Below, piece after piece: positions 5,923 through 6,024 of a stretch of DNA of 6,024 nt (within the stretch, counting starts at the first letter, position 1; every line of letters starts with the position of its first letter). A model generated the notes under the pieces. It saw only the letters and a program-made list of their open reading frames with translations. It did not search any database and was not told where the DNA came from. The translations under genes were made by a program, and so were the position numbers. Source of the DNA: Candidatus Dormiibacterota bacterium (GTDB taxonomy: Bacteria; Chloroflexota; Dormibacteria; Aeolococcales; Aeolococcaceae); NCBI GenBank assembly GCA_019236085.1, contig JAFAJR010000026.1:1-6024 (forward strand). The letters are read 5' to 3'.

Positions 5923-6024
5923 ATGCCCAAAGCAGCCGATTCCACGGAGACGGCGGAGCCGATCTCGCGCGGCCCCGGTCAGACGGACGCGAGCACACCG
6001 GTGTCGACCGCGACCGTCGAGCAC
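5923..6024 (+). CDS. N-terminal fragment of an unrecognised protein
   Basis: An ATG at 5923 is preceded by GGAGG (5911-5915) with 7 nt spacing, and the frame stays open for 34 codons to the window edge. The residues begin MPKAADSTETAEPISRG and are rich in Thr, Ser, Ala, Pro and acidic residues. This is a hydrophilic, probably disordered N-terminal segment without a signal peptide in the part seen. No domain is reached, so no function can be given. The strong ribosome site, absence of stops and biased third positions support a real gene rather than noise. Confidence 0.65.
   Translation, partial: MPKAADSTETAEPISRGPGQTDASTPVSTATVEH

Noticed and set aside
5833..6024. 63-codon minus-strand open frame at the right edge
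   Set aside because: It runs antisense through the 3' half of the tRNA and the ribosome site of the gene starting at 5923, and its residues show no coding-like pattern.

Overview
The window is high-GC bacterial DNA with good Shine-Dalgarno sites at several starts. Its housekeeping core is a primary (group 1) sigma factor. The sigma factor, the codon bias toward G/C in third positions and the style of the secreted hydrolase fit a high-GC Gram-positive-like lineage (Actinobacteriota, Chloroflexota or Dormibacterota type). The sequence alone does not settle the phylum.

Layout from left to right: (1) the last 47 codons of a plus-strand gene (1-144) with a charged, leucine-rich helical tail, probably the C-terminus of DNA primase dnaG. 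(2) A short convergent intergenic region (145-299) holding inverted repeats that look like back-to-back terminators. (3) A minus-strand gene (300-2408) for a secreted CocE/NonD (S15-type) serine hydrolase with a C-terminal membrane anchor. (4) A divergent intergenic region (2409-2660) with candidate promoters in both directions and a small palindrome. (5) rpoD/sigA (2661-3791). (6) A PIG-V-like GT-C membrane glycosyltransferase (3828-4931) that may be translated from a leaderless transcript. (7) A 250-residue protein made of two tandem ferredoxin-like halves (5022-5774). (8) tRNA-Asn(GUU) (5788-5859). (9) The first 34 codons of a further plus-strand gene (5923-6024). No gene-free stretch exceeds 300 bases.

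If the left-hand tail is dnaG, the window is a broken-up version of the common dnaG-rpoD neighbourhood, with a reverse-oriented exported hydrolase between the two genes. The other genes look like independent units rather than one pathway, since each has its own plausible start signals and hairpins sit between several of them.

I see no CRISPR array, insertion sequence, toxin-antitoxin pair, defence cassette or clearly new multi-gene system. The most interesting points are the symmetric repeat between the convergent genes, the PEP-CTERM-like tail of the hydrolase, the internal duplication in the 250-residue protein and the possible leaderless start of the glycosyltransferase.
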